Positions 22,649-34,199 of a stretch of DNA of 64,000 bases are shown here, piece by piece. Both the position numbers and the translations under genes were made by a program. Under the pieces are notes generated by a model. It saw only the letters and a list, made by a program, of their open reading frames with translations. It was not told the DNA's origin and ran no database searches. Position 1 is the stretch's first letter. Every line of letters begins with the position of its first letter. The DNA comes from Ulota crispa (taxonomy: Eukaryota > Streptophyta > Bryopsida > Orthotrichales > Orthotrichaceae): positions 2,451,230 through 2,515,229 of the forward strand of contig OY987249.1 in assembly GCA_963920765.1 (NCBI GenBank). Reading direction: 5' to 3'.

Positions 22649-24253
22649 GACACTTCATCTTAATATCTATTGACACGTATCAAAAAAAAATTATAAAAAC
22701 TAGAAATTTAAAGGACGTCAAGGGATAATTTCTATATTTTTATATGATAAAATTTGCTACAAGTGTATTTTACATAAATGGGCTTTGGACAAACATGTAG
22801 GATAGTGGAATGAATACGGGATTGGGAATAGATTGTAATATACTATGACATTGTAAATCAGTTGCTATTTTGGCACCTTTCTTTATTATGTAGAATTTAT
22901 ATACTGAGATATTGGCATATCAAATGGTGTTGCTTAGCGCTTTCTTGCAAAAACTTATGCCAAACTTGCAATAAAGTAATGATATTTTATATGTTCAACT
23001 TTTTGATTTTGCTTTCAAAAAGAAAAAAATGTTGACTATGGCTTTTAAAATCATCTACATGGCAAAAGTTGGAATCTCTAATAGACCTTGTCAAACAAAA
23101 TTAGAAGTACTTGATTTCAAAAGTCACCAAGTTAAAATTTTATTTTAGTACAATTTTAAAATGATAAACTAAAACTATGTATATATCATTTTGGTATACT
23201 ACAAGTGCTAAACTTCTCAAGATCTACAATCAAAGTCTTAAAATTTCTATGCATTATGAGTTTTAAAACAAAGAAAGAACCTAGAGCTTTGCTTAACTTT
23301 TTGCTTTAATGCATATATAGAACACTTTTATAGTAATTTAAAAAAATAACATTCAAGAATGTCCATCATTACCTTCCTAAAAGCTCTTTATCAAGGAATA
23401 AGCAATTTTGAAGAGAATGAGTACTACATAGAAGTAACATTTAGCAGTATTAGAATAAGGCAAAAGCACTTTATTCCAACCTCACACCCAATTCTATCCA
23501 AATGAAATTGTTTTCTTTTGAAGATTACATTTTAGGATTTTGTTGTAGTATTATATGTTATTTTGGATTCTTGGATTACAATAAATGCTCCATTAGGAAA
23601 AGAACAAAGTCACAAAATAGCATTCATTCTAGAACATAGCAATGTCACTACTTTGATAAAAGAAGTTTACAAATTGCTTTTCAAGTGTTTTTTCTCATTA
23701 TTCAACCACATTTCCATATACAAAATGATGAGGTGGCAATCGTCAATAGGGTCTTTCTATTTGGTGGAAATACTAGAGAAATGTTTGAGGGCCCATTCTT
23801 ATCTTTATGGTGGTTTGTTTGAATAGCATTAGATTCAAGGATAAAATGAAGTGTTTGCACCTTAATTGTAAACACTAAAATGCAAATTTGGTTTAGATTT
23901 TCAATACTAATACAAGTAAAAACTTATTGCTTTACAATGAAACACTATAATTGAAGTTTGATGACCTTAAAGGCTAAAGTACAAGAAGTATTAAGAAAAA
24001 TCAGTAAAAAAGAGAAAGAGAAAAAAAAAAGTTGGAGACAATGAGGATGCAGCTCAAAATTTTATGAAAGCCAAATTTTGCTTGTTGATCAACTTTTCTT
24101 AAAAGCAAAGAGGATTTTGAGATTCTATGTTGAAATTTGTTATACCAACTAGTCTTGACACTCACACAAAAACTACACAAATAGAGTGTCTTTTAGTGAA
24201 AAATAATACAACTATGACAAATAAAACTTACAAATATCTATTTGCTTGAGGTA
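22649..24253. other. Gene-free stretch
   Basis: AT-rich with only short chance reading frames. I see no exon signals, repeats or structured motif worth naming. Confidence 0.4.
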
Positions 24254-24571
24254 AGGTGGATACACCCATAAGCGTGAGTTTAAGGGTTTTGAACCCAATG
24301 AGTATTAATAAATATCTGGCAAATTATAGGATCCTATTAGGAACAAAAATAAAAATAAAAAGTTTGCACTTTCAAATGTATTATTTGGATACTATGAGAA
24401 TAAGTTGTGAATTTTTAAAGAGCAAATCGCCATTGCACCCATAACCAACATTAAGGTTTCATGTTCACATGTTGTACATCCTTGTCATTACATCTATTCA
24501 CTTCCATAAATTTTCCAAGATTTTAGAGATGACGGTTATAGGGACACTAACACTTATGGGTGTACCCACCT
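24254..24571 (+). mobile_element. TA-flanked MITE, AGGTAGG/AGGTGG family (318 bp)
   Basis: Ends are AGGTGGATACACCCATAAGC and (complement) AGGTGGGTACACCCATAAGT, with TA at 24252-24253 and 24572-24573. It is collinear with 57506-57820 and, reversed, with 38146-38459; all three are 314-318 bp. Confidence 0.88.
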
Positions 24572-25360
24572 TATAGCGTTTAATATCTACATAAATGTTT
24601 TTCAGCTTTCACTATACAAAAGTGCAGAGGCCTGATATAGTTATTACAGCAATACTTGAAACATGTTTATACTACCGGTATACAAAAGCTCTGAAACATG
24701 GTAAGTTTTTACATGGTAAGTTTTTAATTAGGATACAATTTGCTACGTTAAACAATGCTTGGTCAACGATTTAAATCAGAACATTCAAAGATAGAGGTAA
24801 TCTATTTTAGACTCCTTTCGATTAATTGAATTGTCGATTTTAGATTATCTGCCAATAAACTTTGAGTCTTCGTAAATATTGCACGAATTATCACTAAAGC
24901 TCACTGATTTACCGAGTGGAAACCAGTTATCACCACAGGTAACATAATGTCCACCCTGTTAATCTTAACATTTCGCAAAATATTGTTTGAGAATGTAAAT
25001 TCTTTTACCCAAAACTTGAAATATTTAAAACAAATTTATTTGTTAACCAAAAATTTTGAAAAAGCTATATATGGCTTGCAGTGAACACATGGGATCCTTT
25101 TACACATGTACAGTACAGACAATCAAACTGCAAGTTCCAATCCAAGGTAATGAATGGTCTACGAGGAATTTCGACAACATCCAGAATTTGGCAAACCTAA
25201 TGCATTTCTGCATGTACAGAAAGCAGATGCTCACATGGCCAAAGCATGTTCCTGTACAGTCAGTCCTTGAACAAAATGTACATGAAAGCAAGGTTCTCAC
25301 GACCTAGGCCTTAGTTGCAACACCCATTTTAATGTCCTCTAAGATAGGTGGATTAGTGAT
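24572..25360. other. Spacer and probable 3' UTR of the membrane-protein gene
   Basis: From about 25030 to 25360 this is the likely 3' UTR of the minus-strand gene. To its left is AT-rich spacer, with a short direct repeat of ACATGGTAAGTTTTT at about 24700. Confidence 0.45.
25035..25040 (-). terminator. Poly(A) signal for the minus-strand gene
   Basis: AATAAA on the minus strand lies about 320 bases past the stop codon at 25361-25363. Confidence 0.5.
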
Positions 25361-28118
25361 TCATCCGCATTCCTCTATAAGTAAGAGGATCAACGCACCC
25401 ACGACTGGCACGAGTGTTAGCATCCCAATTAGCAGCACTGAATAACATATATATCGTGATCTCAAGACCTGTAAATTTGAGCATCGACCAGTGACATTCT
25501 CGTAAAGCTTGATATTTGATAATTGTATCTCTTTCGAAGAATTTCCAGATTTTGGGCTTTGCTGCTGCACAAGAAAGGAAAACTCTTGGGGTTCTGCACA
25601 AAAAGCAAACTCAGTGAGTGTTACTTAATAGAAACAACACCAAACTGTTCTCCTGTGGGCCGGGATTCAAAACAAAAAAAACGTAAAACCAATCTAAACT
25701 ACTCCATCAGAAATACCATACGAAAGACCATCACTTTTGCAAAGACTGATAAACTATCAATTCTAGTGAAGTTTCAGAAATGTCACCAGCAGCAATATAA
25801 GTCAATAGCTCACCAGTTAAAAACATATGGAAAGGAACTTCTCGGACACAATTCCTGAAGTTCCCATAAACGTATTTAACAATAATTTATTTTGATTGAG
25901 TACATGAACTCCTTACCTGCATAGCATGATGTCCCCGACTCTTCACAATTTACTGACACAGTGTACTCTCCTTCTGCCAGATCTTCGAAGGCCACTGCAG
26001 GTTTTGCAGGCGTACATAAGTCGGGTGGGCACATAATTCGACCAGGTTCACTACAATTGTGTCTAAGGCGAAGGATACATGCTGCCCGGCAGTTCACATC
26101 ACCATAATTTATATCTTCGATTCTGATAGTATGTAACGTTGACGGTGAAAAGACATCTGCAATCAAGCCACGTCAAGACGCAAAGAAGTATTAACATCAT
26201 CCCAAGATCTGCAGCCTCCAAAGAATTCCTAGTTTCAAATTTTTCCAAAGGAAGGCAAGCTTTTACAAGCAAACAGCCACAGCATTGACATCAAGATTTC
26301 CATTAGTTTTGAAAACATATTCATACTCTTCGGAAATTACTGGATTGCTGTGCGTGACAGCTTTATTTCAACAAACTTAAATCACCCAATCCTATGGAAG
26401 GGATGGAAGAGCTATGTAGTAAACGTGAAGAGGCAAACCAGCAGAGGCCCGCGACTCTTTAGATTCGGAAGGCTCGTCATATTTTGTACACTTCGCTTCT
26501 GTATATTCTTTCCCTGGCAATAGATTGCATTTGCAATTCTGCATTCAATCGTCATAAACATGAATATAACAAAATGGCGTTTGACCACTTCATCAAAAGA
26601 TTTACACTAAGAACTAGAAATTTTTTTTAGGTTAATATCAACTGATGAACATTGCAACACGCAGGAGAAGAAAGTTAGTACTACTCACTGTAAAACTATA
26701 AAAATGCCTTCGAACGAGATCAAGCAAGAAGAAGTACGACAAAGTCTTTTGGTCTCCACATATTAGTCAGAACAAGCAGCTTACAAGCTGCCCTAATGAT
26801 ACACTTCAAAGCAACATTTCTTTATAAATGTTAGTCAGACTCCTAACTTGTGAAAGATCCTAAATAATCAAGAAGTAAGAAAATCGCGTCGTACACGAGA
26901 TACAACCATCCAACTTACAGGTCTAGAACCAACATTGACTCCCTGTGAAAGAAATCCAACAAGGAGTGCGAGATTTTGTTTTTTAAAACCAAAAAATAAC
27001 CACGAAACCAACTCGCCGCCACATCATTGATCAAATCGTTCTAAAAACGAACCGAACACAAGTTCTCACGTTCGGGCTGTTGCCTTCCAACTCACAGACA
27101 GTCTGTTAATCAACTCAGTGTGCACCAAGCAAAAACTCTGACTCTTGATAAACTCTCTTACTTACTAAACATCAGAATTCCATGCGACTCGATTACCAGA
27201 ACGACGAAATCCTAAGAACGAATTAAAACACCTCACCGTACGTCACAAACAAGACTCAAGCAATCAGACACAAGCGCTTCAATCAACCACCGAGACAGTT
27301 AGTCTTACAAACAAGAACTTACGTTCCACTACCAACGATGGATTCCATCGCAGAATGCACCAGATCAAGAAAACCCCGGATACTAAAAAACCAAGCCAAT
27401 TTTGCCAAAAGCGACACATCGTACAATCTGTGGCGAAACCAAAGAACGTACGGTGAGCTGGTTAAAGAAAGTACTTCCTAGGTAGAGTTTCGTCATTCAT
27501 TTGATCGAGTCACGTAAACTTCTGAAACATTCTACATAGTTTCCGGTTAGTACTACGTCGCACTACGAACAGAAACGATCAGGCACAAAGCGCTAGCTTC
27601 GATTCGCCAAAGAACGTACGAGGACAGACACAAAACAAGAAAATGCATTCCACTCTTGACACTCACTCACTCACACACTCGATCGTAAAATGCACCAGAG
27701 CACGACAACAGACCAGAATTGTACCGCAATCGTTACACGCTCGCTCCTTAATTAGTTACATAGTTTCCGGTTAGTACTACGTCGCACGAACAGAAACGAT
27801 CAGGCACAAAGCGCTTCAATCAATTCGCCAAAGATCGAACGAGGACGAACACAAAACAAGAAAATGCATTATTTCCACTTGACACTCACTCACGATCACA
27901 CACTCGATATATCGTAACAATGCACCAGAGCACGGCAACAGACCAAAATTGTACCGCAATCGTTACACGCTCGCTTCTTAGTTAGTTAATTGCATGCAGC
28001 GACAACGGGAAGCATATCTACTTACCAAGCAGCGCTTGAGCAAATGCGGCAAGGTGACGGCCACCAAAGCCAGATATAGCAGAGTCAGAGTATATATGGC
28101 ACCGATCTTCGCAGCCAT
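25361..28118 (-). CDS. Small cysteine-rich type I membrane protein, family not recognised
   Basis: Four minus-strand exons: 28026-28118, 26439-26538, 25917-26156 and 25361-25593. They join in frame to 221 residues. Residues 1-27 form a signal peptide (MAAKIGAIYTLTLLYLALVA). The ectodomain (about 32-190) holds eleven cysteines, starting NCKC (33, 35) and including C87, C91, C99, C107, C112, C135, C142 and C182. Three N-glycosylation sequons lie at N98, N162 and N177. One membrane helix spans about 195-217 and leaves only EECG in the cytosol. The exon 1 donor is GTAAGT; the exon 2 donor (GTTTGC) is weak, so that junction is least certain. I do not recognise the family, and the sequence suggests only a secretory-pathway or cell-surface role. 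Leader and first intron carry unusual repeats. Confidence 0.72.
27534..27981 (+). repeat. 224-bp tandem duplication in intron 1 of the membrane-protein gene
   Basis: Two adjacent copies begin ACATAGTTTCCGGTTAGTAC at 27534 and 27758. Small indels distinguish them. They are GC-richer than surrounding spacer and lie just downstream, in gene sense, of exon 1. Confidence 0.92.
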
Positions 28119-28150
28119 CGCAATAACGACGACGACGACAAAATTGGCAC

Positions 28151-28182
28151 AACAGCAACAGCAACAACAGCAGCAGCAGCAT
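28151..28182 (+). repeat. CAG/CAA microsatellite in the leader of the membrane-protein gene
   Basis: Ten CAR triplets read on the plus strand. On the gene strand they are CTG/TTG and follow an ATG at 28182-28180, so they encode leucines of an upstream ORF. Confidence 0.85.
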
Positions 28183-28246
28183 GGATCACAAACAAACGAC
28201 GGACAATATTGTCTTCAAGTTCCCTGAAACCGTAGGCATACTTTAA

Positions 28247-29147
28247 CCCTTTAAAGCCCACACATTTTCCCAAAATCCACCAGAAACTGGGGCAATTAGA
28301 TGTGCACTTGAATTGAATCAAATATGGAACCAATTTGAATAATCCAACCGTACAAAAGTGAAGGACACCTTGGTTGTTGTAATATATCAAAATTTCAATT
28401 AGATCTATCGTTGGAGGTGAAATACTATAATGATTGAGTGAGTCATATGCGGAAAATCTCTAGTTTTTCATACTTGTGTGGTTTTGAATGTTAATGCTTC
28501 ATGCAAGTTTTGATTGAGAAGAGCTTTACATTTCTAAAAAGCAAGGTTTTGCACCTTTCCAACAAGACTAGTTTCACTCAAAATAGACAAAAATAGCAAT
28601 CACAAGGTGTAGCTAAGTGGACAAAAAGGGTCAAAAAACCCATTTCTTTTGCTACCCTAAAATGGTTCTACAAGAAATTTGATAATTGTTACAAAAAATC
28701 TGATTGGTGAAAGCAATCAAGAATTGGCCTTAAACATAGGATGAAATTTTTTAAAAACAAAATGATAGTATCATTTCAATGGATTCTCAAATACCACAAT
28801 TGTACTATTGTATAGAGAAACACTACAAGCATGATCCTTGAGCAATTTGAAGTTTTTTAAGATTGCACAATTGAAATGTGGCATTCTTTTTGGATGTTTG
28901 ATATATTGCGTTGTTGCTTTGATCCATCTTTGACCAAATATGGATATGTATTTTGAGACCGTGATGTATAAACACCATTATTTATCAACTCATATATTTG
29001 ATTCCATTGTTGTTTCTTGGGTTGGATGCAAAATTCTTGTGATTGCAAGCGTTCTTCAAGATAATTTTCCAAATTGTTGAGCAATTTTACTATATAGGCC
29101 AAAACTACTCTCCCAAACCAAAATATGGTTTGGTATTCTCTAAAGGG
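28247..29147 (+). mobile_element. TTAA-flanked piggyBac-like element (901 bp)
   Basis: Ends are CCCTTTAAAG and (complement) CCCTTTAGAG, flanked by TTAA at 28243-28246 and 29148-29151, matching piggyBac end and target rules. A reversed copy of almost equal length lies at 39734-40630. No transposase frame is seen. It ends 129 bp upstream of the membrane-protein start codon. Confidence 0.82.
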
Positions 29148-29254
29148 TTAATGGCAACAAAGCAAGGGCTGAGCCCTTTTCTGTGACCCAGTGACCGCGT
29201 TGGAAACTTGGCCCCCGGGCCTGCGGTCATGCCCTCTGCACCAAGAAGTATAAT

Positions 29255-29566
29255 GGGAGAATTTCATGGATACCCCTAAAGTTTGCAATATTTTCACAGA
29301 TACCCTTATTTTTTCAAAAATTTCACAAATACCCTTGGACCAAAATTTTCAAGTGTTTTTTTCCGATGTGCATGTCATTTTCCTTCTTTCTTTGTGCACA
29401 TGCATAACAAGAAAGAAATAGTGTGCGCACAAAGGGAGAAGGAAATTGACATGCACAATAAAAAAAAGTTTGAAAATTTTGGTCCAAGGATATTTCTGAA
29501 ATTTCTGAAAAAGCAGGGTTATCTATGAAATTATTGCAAACTTCAAGGGTATCCATGAAATTTTCC
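29255..29566. mobile_element. Foldback MITE, GGGAAAATTTC family (second copy)
   Basis: A 312-bp near-palindrome related to 16511-16844. It carries the same blocks (CATGGATACCCCT, CCCTTGGACCAAAA) in inverted arms. Confidence 0.85.
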
Positions 29567-32136
29567 ATGTATAATTACTAAGGAAAATATCAAATATACC
29601 CCTCAATTCTTTCAAAATATCATACAAGAAATTGATACATGTACTACCCCTTCTTGACTACTCTACCACACCCTACTATATATGGTCAATATTTACAATA
29701 TCAAAATAGGTGTGGACCACAAGAAAAAACATCACTAATTTGAAATACAACTTGACATAGAAGATGCAACTTCAATTTAGTTTTTTAGCTTAAATCCCGC
29801 TCATAGTATCAATTAAAAAATCTAAATTATGTTTAGTTTAATTAACATAGGCTCTTTAATACTACTACAAGTGGGATTACTAAGCCTAGTTTTTGTGCCT
29901 CTTTACAATAATTTTTTTAAAATATCAAAATGACAACAAAAATTACTATGAAATCATTGCAATGGCTTAGACCACAATAAACTTACATGCAAACACCCTA
30001 TTTAGAACTTGCTTCCAAGATTTGGCTTGCTTTCAACTTATATCTAATTTTTGTACTTTCCATTGTCATCCTTGTATTTACAAATATTTGCAAAAAAATG
30101 CACAAGAGAGTTAGGAATATTTTTATAATTCAAATAATACAAGGGTATATTTAATGTTTCATGATAATTGAGGGTCCCAAAGAACAAGGGATATAATTGA
30201 TACATTTTTGATATTTCAAATGGTATATATAAGGATATATTTGATATTTGAAAGAATTGAGAGGTATTTTTGATGTTTTCCCTAATTACTATGGCCATTT
30301 TTAAGGCTATAAACACATTGCTACACGAGTCATTTCATTTACCAACGCCTGAGGTTACATGACATGCCGTATGTAATCAACATCTACATGCATAAATTTA
30401 TTATATTGATCAATTGTAGGAGATAGTCCATGGACAGGATCTTTGATTTGCTTAAAATTAGAACGGAGAATTACCATCTTTGAAATCTCACTAAATAGAC
30501 CATAAAAAATAAACCATATTCAGTTAATCAGAGGTATGAAAATGAACAACTAAACATTGGACAATTTCAACACCTCCAAACGCCTTACTTGAAAGGGGAA
30601 AAAGAATTAACTCGTTTTTCCAAGTTTGTTATAAATTTGGACATTTTGGAAAGAGATCATCAAGTACTTATCTTTTACCTATGGAATCACTAGAAGGAAT
30701 AACCGTCGTACACAACTGGTTCACGGTAACTTCAAATGTCTTATACGACTGGTTCACAACAACTTCAAATGTTCTATACAACTATATAATGACTTAATTA
30801 CAGTCATTTAGGACATTTGCAATCGTTGTGAACCAATTATTTATTGCAAGATTTCTTCTAGTATGATAGATGGTATTTGGAGGCCGTTTAATCTTCTGTT
30901 GTCCAAATCTAAATTTTCTTATTTCAAGCTTGTAGAGTTTGTATAGACACTTGCAATGAGAATGCTCTCAAACACCAATTCTACATTAGAAAAAAACAAC
31001 AACAAACTATTTATCAACTAGTTGCAAGGATTTTGAATAAAGATTGATTAACCACTTACAAATCAACCATCTATTTTATAAACAATCTATGAATGAATAT
31101 GGTTATCATGTATATGAACACTTGATTTTTCATTCATCCATCATGTCTCCAAGCTAGTATTTGTATTAGTTTTTTGACATTTTTTTCATATTGTTTTTCA
31201 AATATATTATGTCCAAGTATATTATCCATCTTATAAAGAGTGGGTCCGGAGTGGGTTGTCTATTTGCCTCATGATACAATTCTCTATAAACATCACAAGT
31301 TCTACTAAGTTACATATAATGGAAGAGAGAGGAAAAGACATCCAAAGGGAGAGTGAAATTCATTGAAAATACTTTCTAATTTTACTTTTATAAATTTGAA
31401 ATTCTCTATCATAAAGTACTAGGTGTGAAGCATTGGATATGTGTCATTCACCCAAAATTTGAAATTTAAAAAGGAGAGGGAGAGAAAAAAGCATGGTAAA
31501 GGGAGGGTGAAAAGTCAAACAAAATCAAGAGAGATTTGATGCAAAACACGTGCAAAACATACTTGCGATTCAAAAAAATATAGATTTGTTTCATTTGAAA
31601 AATATTTTTATCTGTGTTAAAAAAAACCCTTCAAAACAGTTTCTAAAAAAATCATGGTACGATATTTTAAAAGGTTGACAAATAAAAATATGTCATCATG
31701 AATGTGAATGAAACAAATCCTGGAAGAATTAGTAAGTTACATCACACAATTAATTTTAGAATGATTTTTTTCAAATTTTGTTGATAATTATTAGTGATTG
31801 TGATAGTAAATCTACGTTCATGCAAATTTTCTATGAATCAACAACTACAACTCTTTTTTGAAATCGTGACTTAAATTTTTTCTTGTAGGTTTCATTTTAC
31901 AGCTTTATCTTCAACATCAAATGCAACTCACAAATATATTGTAGTTCCATAATCCCTAAGAGTGCTAGGAAGAGAAGCACGTAGATTTACCTTTTGAGAT
32001 TGATTAAAATTTTGCCTAAGAAGATCCCAGAAATATGATCTTCATAATTGTAACGAAAAAATTTCTTCCATCTCTACATGAACAAATTGAAAACTTTGCT
32101 CCAAAATCTTAACCATTCCAGAATTGCTTGAATATA
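29567..32136. other. Gene-free AT-rich stretch
   Basis: No exon or clear element is found. Phrases near 29580-29650 and 30240-30290 (CAAATATACCCCTCAATTC and its approximate complement) suggest the ends of one more inverted-repeat element of about 700 bp, which I cannot delimit firmly. Confidence 0.35.
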
Positions 32137-32885
32137 AGGTAGCAACACCTCGTGACTACCCCCATGGGCATGATCTACATTTGCACCTATATTTGTGTTT
32201 TTTGGTCCCGTGATTGATGGATACAAATAAAATTTGGTTATGGGTGACAAAGTAATAGTTTCAAGTGACAAGATAATGATTATGTGTGACAAGTGCAACT
32301 TATTTGAATGCCAATGGGTTTGGAAATAGTGGATGACGTTAAATAGTTTTGCAACACCATGAGTGAATAAACAAAGCAGGTGAACACACCATTCAAGTAT
32401 CCCAATTAGTAAAAAAAAATTGGGCCTCATGAGGCCAATTTCAAAGTCCGTGACGGGATTTTAGCCAATGTGCGTTCCTCCTTCTGTAAACTCAGTAGTC
32501 CCAAGAGGGTACACAAGCTTTTACTTTTCTTGCCAAACCCTAAAAAAACTTGGGATTCCCAAGTATGATATTTTGTCATCTTTCATGACAATTATGAATG
32601 CTTCATCTTACTATTGAAGTAATTGTTCAAACTAGTTTTTCAAGCCTATGAGCATAGTGAAGGCTTTAGTATAAATATTTTTTAAACATCTCCTACACAC
32701 AACTATACATTTCATTGATATTGGACTTTAAAAATTCCTTATGAACAAATGCTTGCAATTCAAACTTTTAAATTGATTCCAATATTTTTGATTTCCTCTT
32801 GCTTACTAAACAATATTTTTTTCAAAATTCATCAATTGATACTCCAAACTCCTTAGTTTCATACTTAATATGGGTGTTGCTACCT
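32137..32885 (+). mobile_element. TA-type element with AGGTAGCAACACC ends (749 bp)
   Basis: The left end AGGTAGCAACACC follows TA at 32135-32136. The right-end complement AGGTAGCAACACCCATATTA gives a matching inverted end. The interior is collinear with parts of 42112-43446. Confidence 0.7.
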
Positions 32886-32975
32886 AATTTCATGCATTTC
32901 ATCCACCTCGTACAGTAAGCGTTTGAAAACATTCATTGTTGCTGGCTTGCTTCAAGGACACGGGGTTAATCACTA

Positions 32976-33523
32976 CACTGAATGTTGCGTTTAGGTTGCC
33001 CCACACTAATTTCTCAACATTTTGCACTTTAGAAAATACTTACGGCTGCTATAGTAATTTCATCAAAAAAAACTACTACAACAAATAGTTTTTAAATGGC
33101 ATGTTAACAACAATGAAGTTGAGAAAAGACTAATCAGTAGCTTTCCAGTCATAAACCATGTGAATTTCAAGTATTTAGAGAGTTGCATGCACCTCTAAGT
33201 GGTCAAGTGATGAGGCATGAGGTAACTTACGATGGTAAGGCAACCTACACCAAATAGTGCATTTAGGTTGCCTTACCATGGAAAGTTACCTCATGACTCA
33301 TGGCTTGGTCACTTGAAGGTGCATGTAACTTTTTAGATATTAGGATTTCACTTGATTTACTACATGGACACCATTAATTTATCATCTTGCAACTATGTTG
33401 TTGTTGCCAAGGCCTTTAAAAGTTGCTTATTGCAGTAATTATTGCTGAAAACTATTGTAGCAATAGTAAGTATTTAAATAGTGTGAACTATCAAGAAATT
33501 AGTATGGGGTAACCTAAATGCAC
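32976..33523. mobile_element. Composite inverted pair, CACTGAATRTTGC family
   Basis: Two inverted halves (about 270 bp each) meet near 33240. The outer ends are CACTGAATGTTGCGTTTAGG and (complement) GTGCATTTAGGTTACC, flanked by TA at 32974-32975 and 33524-33525. A similar inverted pair lies at 56713-57336, and a single half at 52573-52844. Confidence 0.75.
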
Positions 33524-33525
33524 TA

Positions 33526-33753
33526 AGGTAGGAGGCTCTAATTCAAGCCACGCTCTAATTCAGACAAGCTCTAGGAAGGGCTAACATTTTAGATCAAATA
33601 TCTATTACTGTCATTGATGAGTTAGGTAAGCTTAGCAAACATGCTAAGCTTACCTAACTCATCAATGACAGTAATAGATATTTGATCTAAAATGTTAGCC
33701 CTTCCTAGAGCTTGTCTGAATTAGAGCATGGTCCAAATTAGAACTTCTTACCT
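33526..33753. mobile_element. Hairpin MITE with 86-bp perfect arms
   Basis: A 228-bp TA-flanked element with ends AGGTAGGAGGCTCTAATTC and (complement) AGGTAAGAAGTTCTAATTT. Its core, 33552-33637 and 33642-33727, is a perfect inverted repeat of 86 nt per arm around a 4-nt loop. Related shorter elements are at 61606-61740 and 62398-62581. Confidence 0.9.
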
Positions 33754-33764
33754 TATTTGGTGTA

Positions 33765-34125
33765 AGGTAGGCACACCCATCCCCGTCACGTCCCCATGAG
33801 CTTTATTTGACATTGTTAGGGATTAACAAATATAAATCAAATGGGTTTGGGTGACAAAATGATGGTTGTGGATGACTTGCATGAGGGTTTTGAGTACCCA
33901 TCTCACTATTTAAGAACCAACAAGCCTTGTTTTTAACATCTCTTACACATGGTTCCTACAATTTCAGTAATTTTGGACTTTAAAATTTTTTGTAAACAAA
34001 TGCTTGCAAATGAAACCTTGAAATTGATGCCAATATTTATGATTTCCACTTCTTTTTTTCAAAGTTAGTCAATTATTTTACCTACTCCAAAACCCTTATT
34101 TCCACACTTATGGGTGCGCCTACCT
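33765..34125 (+). mobile_element. TA-type MITE, AGGTAGGCACACCC ends, next to the SKP1 leader
   Basis: A 361-bp element with right-end complement AGGTAGGCGCACCCATAAGT. TA precedes it at 33763-33764. It ends about 100 bp before the GC-rich SKP1 leader begins. Confidence 0.75.
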
Positions 34126-34199
34126 TTATTGTCAAAGCAACCTAAATGCAATACTCAATGTACCGACGTGGACACGGATGGATGATACTTCCAACAGAA

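Noticed and set aside
25056-25307. 83-codon plus-strand open frame
   Set aside because: It lies opposite the 3' UTR of the minus-strand gene with no splice sites or recognisable protein.
28085-28390. Minus-strand open frame of 101 codons over the membrane-protein leader
   Set aside because: It is in the wrong frame for the gene, runs into the piggyBac-like element, and has an alanine/valine run caused by the triplet repeats.
29283-29568. Opposed 81-codon frames with similar peptides
   Set aside because: Both arise from the two arms of the foldback element at 29255-29566.
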